A stretch of 64,000 nt of DNA from Ustilaginoidea virens (lineage: Eukaryota > Ascomycota > Sordariomycetes > Hypocreales > Clavicipitaceae): assembly GCF_000687475.1 (NCBI RefSeq), contig NC_057318.1:1-64000 (forward strand). The letters are read 5' to 3'. Shown here one piece after another: positions 22,051-34,689 of this stretch (positions are counted from its first letter, which is position 1; each line of letters starts with the position of its first letter). The notes below the pieces were generated by a model. It was not told the origin of the DNA, did no database searches, and saw nothing but the letters and a program-made list of their open reading frames with translations. Both the position numbers and the translations under genes were made by a program.

Positions 22051-24600
22051 TACTAAGTGGCTATAATTTGCAGTGCGACAGCATCCTCTATATCCCAATA
22101 TATAACCCCTGCCATTATGACTTTAATATCTTCAATAATATCATCAAAATCGGCATCTTTAAGGGCTTAATCGGCGGTCCCTTTATATTCCTATAGGAAA
22201 ATGCGGAATTTCTTATCATTAGGAGCGGTCCGGTTAGAGCGGTTCTTTAGCCATTATGCCTTTAATTCTTATTGCTTTTTATCAGTATAGTTAGATAACT
22301 AATATCCTAATTTATTACAAACGAAGTATCTTCTTTAATAGGGCCTAGCTAGAAAGGCGCGATTCTATTATTACTATTAAGGGGGTCCGTATCGTTAGGG
22401 GCATTAATACCAGTTATAGGATTGACTATATCTATGATCTATAAATAACGCCATATTCTCATCAATATCTTTAATATCTTGATATTGCTAAGGCTATTAT
22501 TGAAGGAAGTAATACTGTTAAGTCATATAGGTAGTCTTGTAGATAGAAAGGGATCGCCGTAGGTTAGCAGCAAGGCCTTCGAATGTAGAAGCATAACAAT
22601 ATATAGCCTGGCTACACTTAGGGGTATCCCTAACAGCGTTAAGTACTTATCGATAAAGCTCTATATCCGCTATAAAGGGGGGAAAGAGACTATAATATAG
22701 GCGTTGAAGTTCCTCTAGTAGGATATTGAGGCATTTAAGCTTTAACTTATTAGGATGTTTCGCGATAGTTAATTGAAGCATTATTCTATTCTAATAGTAC
22801 AAATAGAATTGCTCTATGCTCTCATTCTCGAAATAGCTCTTAACTTTGCGCACTATATCGTCGAAAGTAAGGGTATTACGAATGCGTTCGATATTATCAA
22901 AGTAATATATCTCAGCATCGCCGATTAGCATAATTTAAAAGGCTTTTGTGAGTGTATAATCGGGCAATCCTAGAAGGCGGCACTTACTCTTAAAGGATAC
23001 TACCTTTAGTATAAGGAAGTCATCTATTTTGCCGCTATATCTATCCTCTATATAATAGCTGTGTAAGAGGTTAGATATCTTCTTCGAAATATCGTTAAAC
23101 CCGGCCTCTGTATAGGCTCTTCGGGTATAATCTTCTTAGTGGTGTTATTATTCTAAAGGGTGTTCTAGAACGGCTTATCGGTAGCCTTACGGTAGGCTGG
23201 CGGGATCTCTAGCTAGGTTATCCCATAACCCGGGTCGGTCTGGGTTTACCGGTCCTCCCATTAAGACGGTCCGTTTATCGGCCTAAGTAGGCCGATAGTG
23301 CCGGGAGGGGTCTAGTGCCGTGCCTATCCTTAGCATTATAGGCATTTAAGCCGGTAGTTAAGGCATTTATGCCTATAGGTTATGGCTGCGATATTATAAT
23401 TCGTAATATCTGGTATTAGGAGCAGCTGTTTTATTAATATTAGGGGCTTGCCCGGTGCCGCTAGTAGCGGTATATCGGGGAATATTGATATTGGTGGCTT
23501 AGAGGGTATCGCTAGCAACTTCGAGGGTGTTACCGTCGGCGTTTTCTATTAATTAAAGCATATCATCGGGGCCTATAACCTGACCTCTAGTCCTTATAGG
23601 CATATTATAATTCCAAGGGGCATTGGGATAGCCGCCTCGGCTAGCTCGGCTAGGGGTATAACCCCTAAGGTGTAGTATTTAGTCGGTCGGGCTATAGTCA
23701 TTATCTATTAAATATTGCTATTATCGGGAGCTTTCCCCTATCTTAAATAGCGGCCTATAAATAGGCGCTTTCCCTTTCTATTATAGCGGCCGGCCCCTTT
23801 CTTCTTCAGTAGGAATAGGGGCCTTCTTTGACGTAGATAGAGGGATGAGGGGTTATTATGCCGTTAGTGTTGTAAAGTCCCTAGGGGTCGAAGGGGCTTA
23901 TAAAGGTCTTCGCGAGGGTAATCGCAAGGGTATCCATAAGGGCATCTATAAGGGTATTCGAATAATTATAGCAGGGAGTGAATTCCTCGAGCTTATAATA
24001 GAGGGGGCATTCTGGTTCATTTGCATCTCCCGTTCGGTATAAGCAGTAGGGACTAATTATTCCCTATCTGGATTTAACCGGGATATAAAGGTTTTGCGTG
24101 TAAATTGGAGATCTATTTCCTCTTGAGGCCACTCAGGCATATACTCTTGCTGGAGATAGTGGGTAAGGGTCTTAACTGCTGATAATCCTATGCTTCCAAT
24201 GTATACCCTACGTTCCCATAGGGTTATTCGGAATTCCTATAGAAGCCATTTATTAATACGGTTGAATAGCTCCTCGGTCTATTCCTTACAATCATTACGG
24301 AATTATTCCTATAGATTATCATCCATCTTATCGCCTGTTGTGTAGTTATTAATAAGGTAGGCGATACGATTGTGTAACTGTTCGTCTATAGCATTAGCAG
24401 GGTCAATCTGCCCTTTTAAATTAGCCTAGTCCTCTGTGATAGTATCGGCGTAAGGCCTAAGCCTTTCGGGTAGTAATGCCTCTATCGTAATATTAATAGG
24501 GGTAGGCATGTGTATTAGAGAGAGAGGGAGTATTTAGCGTAGGTATTAGAAGGAAGTAATTAATAGAAGAAAGAAAGAAGTAATTAATAAGAAGAAGGAA
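22050..24600 (-). pseudogene. Copia-1d gag relic
   Basis: Reverse-strand gag, degenerate. The zinc-knuckle region is near 22260-22330. The gag body aligns to Copia-1a 4215-6200 and to the pieces of Copia-1b (26099-26670, 41875-43450). The leader near 24520-24660 is an AG-rich repeat of GAAG/GGAAGAAG type. Confidence 0.65.
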
Positions 24601-25069
24601 GGAAGGAAATAAGGAAGAAGGTCAGGAAGGAAGTAAGGAAGGAAGCAATAATCGGGTAGGATATTATAGGCGTTCCGGTTGCTTATTTAACTATTGAATA
24701 TAATAGTAAATAAGCTCTTTACCGTAGATATTATTACGGTTTAGGGTTACTTGCGTAAGAACCCGCGTTTTGGCCTGCTAATTATATCACGATAGGTCTT
24801 TAGCGCTACATCTAGCACAACTAAAGATATCGTAATATTCAGCTATCGTCACTAGCTGGTACACTATCAGTATGATATTTGGCGATTATTCCTCGTGATA
24901 GACAAGTAGGGAAGGTTAGATACAATCAGTTTATCCCTTAGTTCGTAATATCTATAGCCGTTCCTCTAAATAGGCTAGATCATATTCCTTATTAGCACGA
25001 TTTAATCAAACCATCTCTTCTTATTAGTCCTAGCTAATCTGTAAAGTGAACTTCAACTTCACTAATTAG

Positions 25070-25400
25070 TATTGGTATCACATTAAGGGGTACCCAGTTA
25101 TACGTAAGGTTGCGCGCATGGTATTAAGTACCGTAAGGCCACCGGTCAAAGGTATGATTACTTCTTTAATTATGACTATCACTAAGAAGAAAGAAAGGAA
25201 GCAAAAGAGTAATTACACGATATGGCCTTTTTGTGCGTATGCTGTTGTTACGTGCATCGGCGCAATCGGGCCGGGCTGCCCGCGTGCCCTACCGGGCTCA
25301 GGGGTAAAGGGGCAAAAGTGGCCACATCGTGCGCAGCAGTGTGCGCGGCATATCCGTCGCAATGTGCCCAATTGGGCACCTTGCGACAGCGATTCCGACA
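25070..25400 (-). repeat. Copia-1d 5' LTR
   Basis: 331 bp from TATTGG (RIP-altered) to CCGACA. Same length as the partner LTR and the solo LTR at 17079. Confidence 0.88.
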
Positions 25401-25506
25401 TTGGTAAGACTACCGTAAGTCCAAGAGGCGGTATAAGGGCCAGAAGGTCAGTAAGCCAGTAGGGCATTAGGCTAGCAGTCTAGTAGGCTACTATAGGATT
25501 TTAACA
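25401..25506 (-). repeat. Inverted Copia-2 LTR, remaining part
   Basis: The part of the inverted Copia-2 LTR displaced by insertion of Copia-1d; it ends GGATTTTAACA, the reverse complement of the LTR start at 16307. The first five bases are the TTGGT target duplication. Confidence 0.78.
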
Positions 25507-26098
25507 AGCCCTAACAAGAAAAAATAAAGACTATAAGGAGATTTCTAGCCGGCAGCTAGCAAAAAATTTTTCATAACGTTTTTAGCTATATCGGTTAATC
25601 TCTAGCTAGTAGTATGATAACAATCTTCTATACGCTTCTACTATATTATTTCTAATTGATAACTATACAACTCTTATCAATTATATAGCTATATCCGCTA
25701 TATTTATAGACGAATCCTTTTTATACCCGGCAATTGGCTTATATACGGATTTAAGGATATTATAGTATAGTAATCGGCGATATAATTAGTCCCTAGCGGA
25801 GGATTAATTAATAATAGAAAGCGATTTTTCCGACTCTAAGGCGGAGAAGGGAGGTATATTACGGGCTCGGGCTACGCCCGCGCTATAATATAGCTAGGAC
25901 TCGGACTATGCCTACGACTAGCATAAGGAGTATCGGTATAGGGTCATAAGGGCTCGCTAAGGACTCGGCCCGCACTATATATAGGCATAAATAGGCTACT
26001 TAGAGGCCCCTATTCAGGCCCTCTCTCTTTTCTCCTTAGTCTATTTAATATATTCATTCGACGCCTATTCGCAGTAGCCCTAGGGCCAGTTCTTTATA
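25507..26098 (+). mobile_element. Gypsy-4 remnant: 3' end with LTR
   Basis: About 350 bp of AT-rich internal sequence, a polypurine-type tract (GGCGGAGAAGGGAGG), then a 242-bp LTR at 25857-26098. The LTR shares blocks with the gypsy LTRs further right (GGGCTCGGGCTACGCCCG near its start, CGCCTATTCGCAG near its end). No coding domain is left. It truncates the Copia-1b gag at 26099. Confidence 0.7.
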
Positions 26099-26670
26099 AT
26101 ATCAGCTATAAAGGGGGGAAAAAGACCTTGATATAGGCGTTAAAGTTCTTCTAATAGGATATTAAGGCATTCTAGCATTAACTTATTGAGATATTTTGCG
26201 ATAGTTGATTAGAGTGTTATTCTATTCTAATAGTATAAATAAAATTGCTTTATGCTCATATTTTCAAAATAGCTTTTAACTTTACGGACTATATTGTTAA
26301 AAGTAAGGGTATTACAAATGCATTCAATATTATCAAAATAGTATATCTTAGTATTGCCAATAAGTATGATTTAGAAGGTTCTGGCGAATGTATTATCGGG
26401 TAATCCTAATAGGCGGCACTTACTTTTAAAGGATATAACCTTTGGTATAAAAAAGTCATCTATTTTGCTGCTCCATTTATCTTTTGTACGATAGCTACAT
26501 AAAAGTTCAGATATCTTCTTAGATATATCATCAAACCCGGTTTGGGTATAATCTTCTTAGCTAAATCTTTATTGGGTATGGTCTTTTAGGAGTATTCCAG
26601 AGGGTATTCTAGAACGGCTTATCAGTTGCCTTACGGTAGGCTAGCGGGATATCTTGCTGGGTTATCCTAT
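26099..26670 (-). pseudogene. Copia-1b gag piece (left)
   Basis: Reverse-strand Copia-1 gag, aligning to 22663-23224 of Copia-1d. It is cut on the left by the Gypsy-4 LTR. On the right it is interrupted at 26671 by an unrelated insertion that itself contains Gypsy-1; the same gag resumes at about 41875. Confidence 0.75.
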
Positions 26671-27133
26671 GTCAGAATGAAATTATTTATTATTATTTTA
26701 TTTTATTATTTTTGGATATCCATCGCCGATAATTCTTACGTATCGCCGCATCATCAGATTGAGAAAGGTATTAAGTATTCAGTACTTATATTTATATGGC
26801 GGCTGCTAGTAAAGTTGAGTACCTAAAACTTATACACATTCTTTCACGCGTAAATGTATGATGCATTACAAATTGATCACACCACTTTATTGTCGCAAAT
26901 CTCGATGCACTACAAATGCACATTTTGCCACATATCTATGATATCACAGTATAGTCACGATATTCACGTCAGATTGATTTCACTAGGGATGTTCTATGTT
27001 GGAATATTATGTATTTAAATCCCTAGATATTCCTACCCAAATAATGGGGGGAAAGTATGGATGGATGTATGCATACAAGCAAGTATGCATAATTAATTCA
27101 CATCAGATTGTCCCTACGCCTTAGTCTCGTATC
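26671..27133. mobile_element. Small non-coding insertion in Copia-1b gag (left part)
   Basis: AT-rich sequence lacking the RIP-type texture of its surroundings. With 41779-41874 it forms a unit of about 560 bp that splits Copia-1b gag. The flanks ATCCTAT (left) and ATCCCAT (right, about 41875) look like a 7-bp target duplication with one transition. The outer ends both read GTCA when viewed from each side, but no longer inverted repeat is evident. It has no coding capacity. A MITE-like non-autonomous DNA transposon is the best guess. Confidence 0.4.
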
Positions 27134-27377
27134 TGTCACGGGCTCGGGCTACGCCCGTGCCACAATGTGGCTAGGATACGGGCTGCGCCCGCGTCTAGCC
27201 TAAGAAGGGCAATAGACGGAGTTATAGGACTATACTAAGACTCCGATATATATCATGATCGGGATATAAATAGACTAGATAGAAGGTTCCTACTTAGATC
27301 TTTTTCCTTCCTCTTTAGTCTATTTAATATATATTACTAACGCCTATTCGCAGCCGCCCTAGGGCTAGTCCGTTACA
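27134..27377 (+). repeat. Gypsy-1 left LTR
   Basis: 244 bp, TGTCACGGGC to CCGTTACA. Less RIP-altered than the internal LTR fragments. Confidence 0.88.
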
Positions 27378-30300
27378 TTTAAATAGACTCTCTTAGCCTT
27401 ACTATTATAACCCCGTATTATAGAACCAATAATGCAAGTGTTATACGACATCAAAATAAGCACGCCTAATAAGATAGGGGTAGACAGCATAAGGCAGCAG
27501 CGCCCCCGATATAATATATATACCTAAATATAGCAACTTTCCGAGGGAATATAATAAATTCAATCGCAAATAAACTTTTTATAGGCCTATCTCGTAGAGT
27601 AGGCGAGTAAACCCTAACCGGAATACTAACCGGTCCTAGTAATATAATAGGGCGGACCTATCCTCCCTACTACTCTCGATACGGCTTATACCTAACCTAA
27701 GCGTAAGCCGATCCTAATAGGGGACCCTTTTAACGGCAAAAAGATAATATTTACAGCCTAGCAAACCTTTATGCAATATAAATTTAAGGTCGATAAGGAC
27801 TTTATTAGGGACGAAAAGATATAGTAGATATTTATCTTCTAGAACCTATCTTCTATAGTCTAATCATAAGTCGCAGCCTTTTTCGAGAATAGTAAGGCCT
27901 ATAATTATAATATAATAAAATTCTTTAAATACCTCTAATATCTCTTTAAGGATCTATATCAATAGGATTATATAATTATTAAACTTAAGTACTCTTTATG
28001 CTAAGGCCCTAAAGAACCTTTTGCCACCTTTTTTATCTAGTTTAAGAAAAAGCTAGCGCTTATAGAAGGAATTAGCTAGCCTAAAGAAGTAAAACTTAAA
28101 TACTTTTATTCTGTATTAAATGCCAAAATAGCCGATAAGATTATAAGACTTAAGGTCTCCTATAATAACTACTATTTAGCAGTTGATTACTATCGTTAGA
28201 TTACTATTAACCTTAAGATTAATATAACGATTAGGCGTTACTTTAGTCTTCCTTACGACCGATAAAATAATAACTAAGATGCAAAAGGTAATATATAGAT
28301 AATAGGTATTAACTAGCTTACTTTAAAGAGTAAGTAATATATAGCCGAATAGGTTTTATAAGAGGTCCTTAACGAGTAATAGGAGAAAGATTTATACCTT
28401 CGTTATAGTGCTTCTACCTATTATATATAGAAATACTATTTATAAAGGGCCTGCAGATTAAGAATAGTTAAGGTAGCTATAGTAGACTTTTAGGCCGCTA
28501 AGGATAATAATAGTAATGATACTTAGGGAAAAGAATAGCCTTTAAGCCTAATCTTATAAAAGGGCGCAAAATATATACTAAAAACCTTAATCGATTATAA
28601 AAAGGACCCTATATAAGGGAGATAAAAAAGATTATAGAATATATAGATAAATACCCCTTTTTAGTATCGATATTATATAAATCTTATACCTTTATTAATA
28701 CCTTAATCGACTCGGGTTATAATTACTATAGCGCTATAAGCGAAAAAACGGTATAATGGTTAGGTCTCTAACCTATCTGCCTATTATAATATAAGGAAAT
28801 CGGAACGGCAGTAGAGATTTAAAGCTATTTAAAGGAATATAAAAAAGCGATTTCTTCTATTATGCATATCATTCGTATAGATATTAATATTAATAGCTAG
28901 CCTTCTATAGTTATACTTTATATAATCTTAGGCCTTACCTATAATATTATCTTAGGTCTCCTTTAGATAGAATACCGCAATATAATATTATAAGCAAAAC
29001 GATATTAGATATAGATTAGAGTGGCAGGCAATCTTATTATTTAGGAATTAATAGTATAGCAGTCTAGCCCTACTATAGTTAATATTCTTAGTTTAGTCTT
29101 TTATAGTATACTTTAGCGGGCGAAGCATTCTAAAGACTAATCGACCTTTTTTATTACTATAAGCCTATAAAAGATAATATATATCCTCTATATTATACTT
29201 CTGCCGTATTAGGACTTTATATTATCTTTATAAAAGCTATAGGTATTACCCCTAGAGTTATAAGAATTTAATAACCTATTTAATAAGGAAAAGGCCTTTA
29301 GCCTTCCTCTATATTAGGATATATTAGACTATTATATTTAGCTTAAGAAGGCCTCGGATGGGAGTATATTAGACCTACCTTAGGGCCTATTATATAATAT
29401 ACCGCAGGATTAGCTATTTAAGGTTCGAAGATAGGTAACCGACCTTATAGATAAGGGATAAATGTAGGCAAGCTTTTTATTAGCGGTAGCTTTAGTCCTC
29501 TTAGCTAGGAAGGGGAATAAAGGGTGGCATTTTTATATAGATTACTAAGCCCTAAATAAAGTTATAGCCTAAGATTAATACCCCCTCCTACTAATTAAAG
29601 AGACCCTACGATCTTTATCCTAAGCAAAGTAGTTTACTAAGGTCGATATATATATAGCATTTTATAAAATCTATATTATAGAAGGCGATAAATATCTTAT
29701 TATATTCTATATGCGATTTAGCCTCTTTAAGTAATTTATAACGCTTTTTAGCCTTACTAGAGCCCTTATAATATTCTAACGATATATTAATAGGACTTTA
29801 GGGAATATACTTAGCGATTTTGCAACTATATACCTTAATGATATCCTTATTTATACCTTAGGATCGAGAGAGGACTATATAGGATACATTAAGGATATAC
29901 TCCAATAACTTTAAGATGCTAATTTTAACTTAGACTTAGAGAAGTATAATTTTGCTATAATAGAGGTCTAATATCTAGGTTATATTATATTAGCAGGAAA
30001 AGAGATCTATTTAGACCTTAAAAAAATTAAGGCTATCTAAAACTAAGAAACCCCTATAAAACTAAAGGGGGTCTAGAGCTTCTTTAGCTTTATAAATTTT
30101 TATTGCGATTTTATCCTTTATTTCTCTTAATTTGCTAAACCCCTAATTAAGTTAATAAAGAAGGGGGTTTCCTTTTAATAGTTAGATAAAGAAGAGGAGG
30201 CATTCTAAGCGCTTAAGAATTATTTTATCTTATACTTAATTCTCGCTTAATAGGACCCTAATAAAAAGACGATTTTTAAAGCGGATAACTTTAATACCGC

Positions 30301-32400
30301 TTTTAGTAGCTGCCTTTCTTAAATTAGGGAGGATAAAGTCTTCCACCCTATTGCATACTATTCTATATGCCTAATAGATGCCGAACGGAACTATATAATT
30401 CACGATAAGGAGCTCCTTATTATTATCTCTTATTTTAAGGTATAGTTAGCTAAACTTTAATTAGTGGCCTCCTTATTTATTATCCTTATAGACTATAAGA
30501 ATCTAAAGTATTTTATTCGACCTTATAAGATATTAAAACAATAGGCTAAATAGGCCGAAATACTAATGCTTTTTAATTTCTATCTTTAGTATAGGCTAAA
30601 GTTATAGGCTTAATGCCTAGATGCCCTATCTCGATAGGAATAAAAAGTTAGCGGCATAATACTAAAGATTAGCTAGATCTTAAAACTATTATTGATTTTA
30701 GTATTCTACCTAAACTTGATTATTAAACCGGTTCCTATAGCTATACCTTTGGGATTTAGCTTACCTAATAGCTTGCGTATTTTTGCTGACTTTTACCTCT
30801 AGGTACTTTAGGATTAGGCTATAGCTAAAGATAAAATATATAAAGTATACTAAGAAGTAGTAGCGAAAGGCAAAAAATGCTTTCTAACTAAAGCTTCGAT
30901 AAGGGAATAGATTATAAATTATACCCTAAATGCCTATAGTGCGCTTTTCTATTAGGGGCAGATATAGCTCTTATCTTTTAAACCCCTAACTACTATGGTT
31001 ATATAGTAATACTATAAATTACCTACTATAGGCCATCTAGGGAAGAATACTATATTCTAATTATTATATTAAGACTACTACTTTAATAATATATCTTTAG
31101 CGGTAGCGAGATATATCTAGAATTGCTAATACCGTAAGGCATATAAGAGCCGATAATTACGCCAAGGCCTACTATAGCTATTACCTATCTTAGACCGATT
31201 TTAGTTATAGATTTCTATCGACTTTATAATAAATCTTCCTATATATAATATATCCGACCCGCGATTCCTTATAATTATTACTAATCGCCTATCGAAGTAT
31301 ATCCTATTTAAGGTAATATACTCTATAAAAGTAAAAGACTATATAGAATAGTTCTAATAGTACTAGTGGCGTTTCTATAGGTTCCCTAAAGAAATTATTA
31401 GCGACTAAAGGTCTAATTAAGTAGGATAATTTTAGATTATATTTTATAATTTAATCGAGACTAAATAACTCCTCTCGATTATATATTACCCTTAGATCGA
31501 TAGCGATATAGAACGGATGAACTAAAAGGTTTAGGCTATCTTATATATTATAGTCTCTTTTAACTAATATAATTAGCTAAAACACCTTATAGTATATTAA
31601 CTAGCGTTAAATAACTAGATATTATTAGTAACCGGTTTTAATCCTAATTAGCTCTTTAATAGATTTAATATTCCAATAGTTATATCGCCTCTAGATATAA
31701 TACTAAGTTTAATAACCCTAAAAGGGTAAGCTGCCCTATTTTTAGCTACCCTTTATAAAGGATAAAAAGTAGCCTAGGCTGCTATCGCCTTTATATAATA
31801 ATAATAGTAAAATATAATTAACCGTTTGCGCTATCTAGTGGAATGTTTTTAAATTAGGGATTGGGTATAGCTTACTTTATATAATATTAAGATAAACCGG
31901 CCTTATAAGAAGCTTAATTAAATCTCGGCAAAGTATATAGTTATAGCTATACTATCTCCGCTTAATATCCGACTTAATATTTTATAGGGTATTTACTTAG
32001 TTTTCTATATTAATCTAGTCGAATAAGCGGCTTTTAACCTACTATTAAACTAAAAGATAACCGATATATAATTTAATCCCCTACTTATACTACCTTAGGA
32101 CTCTAATCAGCTATATAAGGAATATAAAGTAGAAGAGATTTTAGCTATAAAGAATACTTAAGGTTGGGGGTAGAATTGCAATATACTTATAAAATAGAAA
32201 AGATATGATTTACCTATATAGGAACCCCTAGAGAACTTCTTAGAGATAGCGGTATAAGAGGTATTTAAGGCTAAATAGGGGGATATTTAGATGTATAATA
32301 GATTTATATAGCCTTAGGATTAGATTTTAAACCTATAACCTTAATATCGTTTAATAATATAAAAAAAAAAAATTAATCTTTTTCTTTTCTAGTAAAATAA
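27378..32400 (+). pseudogene. Gypsy-1 gag-pol relic with chromodomain
   Basis: Degenerate polyprotein of a Ty3/gypsy chromovirus. Gag lies at about 27730-28270. The protease motif TLIDSG is near 28709-28726. In the RT, the YxDD box reads YLNDILIY near 29830. RNase H is at about 30270-30640 (KADNFNTAFSS; RNYIIHDKELL). The integrase has GHLGKNT near 31030 and IDFIINLP near 31210. A C-terminal chromodomain relic (about 32125-32270, QEPLENFLEIAVQEVF) would have directed insertion toward heterochromatin. Stops of the TAG/TAA type are scattered throughout. Confidence 0.8.
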
Positions 32401-32589
32401 TCTAGTAAATTTTAGCGTTTATTTTTTTCGTTCTTAGTAACTCTAGCCTTATTCTTATATTTATTAATTCCTACTCCCCCTATTACCTTCACTCTTATTA
32501 GTATTCCCCTGCCTTCCTATAGGATTCAGTAGGGGGGCATATAGGGGAAGGGGGGAGACTATTATATAATAGGGCAGAAAAGGCGGCAG

Positions 32590-34509
32590 CGGCATTAGCA
32601 GTATAGTAGGCGGATACTAACTAGGAATAGTATAGCTCGCGTACCTATAATAGGGTATAATAGGTCTAGAGGGATATACTTATAACGCTAGGCCGGTAGT
32701 AATAGAACTGGCCTCGGCTGGCGGCGCAATTATTAGTATAAGAGCCTAAAGCGAGGCTATACCGGCATATAGGGAGGACGCTAACTAAAGGGAAGTAGGT
32801 AGAATATAAAGCGTAAGTATAGCAGGGGTGACCTAATGCGTGAAGCTAGTTATCGCTTCCGCTATAATCTATATATCTTATTATTACTCTGTAAGTAATT
32901 ATATAATAGGTGCTATAGAGTTACCGCCAGCCTATCGGGACCTAGTAGTTAAAGCAGAAAGAATAATAGTTATTATAGGCGCAATAGGAGTCGACCTGCC
33001 TATATTAGCAGCTAAGGCATACGTAAAAAGGGCCGTTATAGTATACTCCTACCCTAACGCTATAGCCTATAGTTTATCTTATTAACGATATAGCGTATTA
33101 AACTTAAGGTGAAGACGGGCCTTTCGGCCTAGGATATCTCTTACCTTTAGATAGGCGGCCTCCTTAATACTTTATTTCTTTTACGCTATATAGACGATAC
33201 GCTTCGTTACCTACTGCAGTTAGGGATTTATCGATATTATATACTCACACTAAATATATATCTTATATTTCTAATAGCATCGAATATAAGTTTAAGAGCG
33301 ACCAGACTATATATAGACGATATATTCTCTAGTATCTATAGTATACTGCGTATAGGCAATATAGGTATACTCTACCTCCTTAATATTATTAGTACTTAAT
33401 CCTTTAGAATCCCTTTAGATAAGGAACTCTCTTATAGTATACTTCTTCTATAACTACTAATATAACGATTTAGTAGTAGGTAAGGGCGGCGTTTTCTTAG
33501 TATATAAAGGGGTTTAAGGCGTAATAGCAGATAAGGAGGGAGCTAATATTACTCTAGATAGGGTCTTAAGGGTAATAGCTATTAAAGAAGAAGTTTTTAT
33601 TAGTATTACCCCTATCGATAATAGGACTCTTATATAAGAAGGGGCAGGAGAACGAAAGGGCGATAATAGGGCTCCTATATTAGGCGATAAAGGCTTTATT
33701 AGACTCTCGTTATTATTAGAAATAATAATAAGCTTAAAGCTAGGGGGGGAAATATATAACCATCCTAAAGAAGGTATAAATTATAGCGGCTGCAATAGCA
33801 TTTCTAGCTGGGAACCTTCTCCATGCCTAGCACTTTTAGAGCCTCTGATAGACGCTTAGGATAGACCTAATAGGGTTATAGGAGGGTCCTAGGCAATAGG
33901 CGTATTCCTATCTATTAGTCCTCTAGACGATATAGCGACGTATCTAATATAATAGCAAACGGGGGGGGGGATCTAAATACCTATTAGTATTAGACGATTT
34001 ACTATACGGACCTAATATAAACGATCTAAAAACTTTCGATAGCGTAACTCTATTAGTAGGGACGATTCTCACAATAGTAATAATACCGTAGACTTACTAT
34101 TAGGAATGATAGCCTTAGTGATAGTAGGCATAGGGACAGAGAAAGGGAGAAAGAAATGCAAAAGAGAAGTAGATAAAGGAAGAAGCTTTAGTGCAAATAG
34201 ATTTCCAACTAATGGCTAATAATAAAATTTTTCTGCTTCGCAATAGCTGTAATACGGTTCCTTCCAGCTAATAGCACTATAACCGGCTTCGATAAGATTT
34301 TATTACATCTGCCTAAAGCATACCGACTCTAGCCCCCGCTATATTTATATTGGTTATATATTAGTATATCTATACGCCCGATTATTATCCTATATATCTA
34401 ATTAAGGTTATTTTTAAGGGCTATAAGAAGTTTTAATTGGGGGGCGATATATATAGGGGATAATATCGGATAGTTTATTCTTCCGCCTCTAAGGAGGAGG
34501 AGGGGGATA
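32590..34509 (+). other. Gypsy-1 extra 3' module (copy 1), unknown
   Basis: About 1.9 kb between the chromodomain end and the LTR that the sister elements Gypsy-2 and Gypsy-3 do not have. It is present again at 39952-41529. Only fragments are open, for example 32840-33085 (81 codons). A frame reading LLYGP.INDL.TFDS is shared by both copies near 34000-34060. It may be a degraded third gene or captured sequence; I do not recognise it. Confidence 0.55.
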
Positions 34510-34689
34510 TATTATAGGCTCGGGCTACGCCTATACCATAATATAGCTAGGACTCGGGCTATACCCGCGTCTAGCCTAAGAAGGGCAATAGACAGAGTTA
34601 TAGGACTATACTAAGACTCCGATATATATTATGATCGGGATATAAATAGACTAGATAGAAGGTTCCTATTTAGATCCTTTTCCTTCCTC
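34510..34689 (+). repeat. Gypsy-1 internal LTR fragment (first 180 bp)
   Basis: Follows a purine-rich tract and matches the first 180 bp of the flanking LTRs, then stops abruptly where inverted gag-pol sequence begins. Confidence 0.8.

Larger units (their letters stand above)
17913..25400 (-). mobile_element. Copia-1d: full-length copia element, RIP-damaged
   Basis: A 7.5-kb element on the reverse strand with 331-bp LTRs (17913-18243 and 25070-25400) and a perfect target duplication TTGGT (17908-17912 and 25401-25405). It inserted into the inverted Copia-2 LTR. It is the only Copia-1 in the window with both LTRs and all domains, and it is the reference for the others. The coding region is full of TAG/TAA codons. 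Confidence 0.9.

Noticed and set aside
32840..33085. 81-codon ORF with membrane-like segments in the Gypsy-1 extra module, as an envelope gene
   Set aside because: Hydrophobic translation is expected from TA-rich mutated DNA; the frame is not kept in the second copy, so no envelope claim is made.
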